The notes under the pieces are model-generated. The model ran no database searches. It was not told the DNA's origin and worked only from the letters and a program-made list of their open reading frames with translations. From an uncultured Oscillospiraceae bacterium (GTDB lineage: Bacteria > Bacillota_A > Clostridia > Oscillospirales > Oscillospiraceae), in the NCBI GenBank assembly GCA_944387755.1, contig CALXGC010000144.1, positions 1-6,270 of the forward strand: a stretch of 6,270 nucleotides of DNA. The letters are read 5' to 3'. Each line of letters begins with the position of its first letter. Positions within the stretch are counted from its first letter, which is position 1. Both the position numbers and the translations under genes were made by a program. Of this stretch, positions 6,078-6,270 are shown in pieces.

Positions 6078-6105
6078 GCGGGCGGCCGCAAGGGCCGCCC
6101 CTACG
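6078..6105 (-). repeat. Hairpin repeat, GTAGGGGCG frame, reverse copy 1
   Basis: The plus strand shows GGGCGGCC-GCAAG-GGCCGCCC followed by CTACG. Its 28 bases are identical to 6187-6214. On the minus strand it carries the same GTAGGGGCG ... CGCCCGC frame as 504-529. It lies between the two 54-bp repeats. Confidence 0.78.
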
Positions 6106-6124
6106 CAAACAACGGACGTTGCAC

Positions 6125-6178
6125 GCTCCAAAGCCTCCCCCTTCGGGGGAGGTGCCGAGCGAAGCGAGGCGGAGGGGG
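6125..6178 (-). repeat. 54-bp repeat upstream of gyrA, copy 2
   Basis: It differs from 5972-6025 only by C to T in the loop, giving CCCCC-TTCG-GGGGG here. The alternative long-range pairing with CGGAGGGGG (6170-6178) survives with one G-U pair. It lies exactly 153 bp (51 codons) from copy 1. A third copy may begin at the right edge of the window (AAAAGCCTCCC, about 6259). Confidence 0.8.
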
Positions 6179-6186
6179 TTAAACCA

Positions 6187-6214
6187 GCGGGCGGCCGCAA
6201 GGGCCGCCCCTACG
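6187..6214 (-). repeat. Hairpin repeat, GTAGGGGCG frame, reverse copy 2
   Basis: These 28 bases are identical to 6078-6105. In both cases a GCAAC or CAAAC stretch and then AACGGACGT follow on the plus strand. The pair (this hairpin plus a 54-bp repeat) therefore recurs as a larger unit of roughly 110 bp upstream of gyrA. Confidence 0.78.
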
Positions 6215-6232
6215 GCAGCAACGGACGTGTGT

Positions 6233-6258
6233 GTAGGGCGCGACGACCCGGCGCGCCC
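6233..6258 (+). repeat. Hairpin repeat, GTAGGGCGCG variant, near right edge
   Basis: GTAGGGCGCG-ACGACCCGG-CGCGCCC forms a 7-bp GC stem and matches the copies at 556-585 and 2902-2930, but lacks the trailing GCC. AAAAGCCTCCCT follows and runs off the window. Apart from these repeats and the gyrA ribosome site, 5916-6270 shows no gene, RNA or promoter that I can support. Confidence 0.7.
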
Positions 6259-6270
6259 AAAAGCCTCCCT

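Noticed and set aside
3555..6182. 875-codon open frame on the plus strand opposite gyrA
   Set aside because: It is the antisense shadow of gyrA in GC-rich DNA: low-complexity His/Gly/Leu/Val-rich translation, no family resemblance, and gyrA itself is unmistakable.
5972..6214. CRISPR array, because short repeats alternate upstream of gyrA
   Set aside because: Only two copies of each element, the repeats are themselves GC hairpins of different types, spacing is not that of repeat-spacer units, and no cas genes are present.

Overview
The window is about 6.3 kb of GC-rich DNA from a bacterial chromosome. It holds ordinary housekeeping genes separated by unusual intergenic DNA packed with hairpin repeats. 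The GC-rich codon use, the single-chain (alpha2 type) glycyl-tRNA synthetase, strong AGGAGG ribosome binding sites, a GH3 lipoprotein and the repeat style fit a high-GC Clostridia lineage such as the Oscillospiraceae (Flavonifractor/Oscillibacter-like). The genus is an inference from style, not a demonstrated identity.

Layout. Positions 1-500 (+) are the 3' end of glyS. Positions 501-715 are hairpin repeats lying between the glyS stop and a bidirectional terminator (731-769). Positions 777-2039 (-) encode a secreted GH3/NagZ-type beta-N-acetylhexosaminidase lipoprotein convergent with glyS. Its upstream region (2040-2237) has a near-perfect sigma-A promoter, phased A-tracts and a leader hairpin that looks like an attenuator. 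Positions 2258-2695 (-) are rnhA (RNase HI) with all catalytic residues. Positions 2696-2960 are a second block of hairpin repeats. Positions 2961-3365 (-) encode a small two-helix membrane protein with a C-terminal SHOCT domain. It starts 30 bp after the stop of gyrA (3396-5915, -), which is complete at 839 aa. Positions 5916-6270 are a third repeat block with no gene.

How the genes relate. gyrA and the SHOCT gene are probably one transcript. rnhA may be reached by read-through, because I see no U-tract terminator facing it on the minus strand. The GH3 gene has its own promoter. The functions (translation, DNA topology, RNA-DNA hybrid removal, cell-wall recycling) do not form a dedicated pathway.

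The hunt. There is no defence, phage, CRISPR or biosynthetic system here. The most interesting material is non-coding. A modular family of hairpins shares an outer frame (GTRGGGGCG ... CGCCCGCC), while the inner arms differ between copies and often stay self-complementary. A 54-bp element occurs twice and can fold in two mutually exclusive ways. The GH3 leader could be regulated by attenuation.
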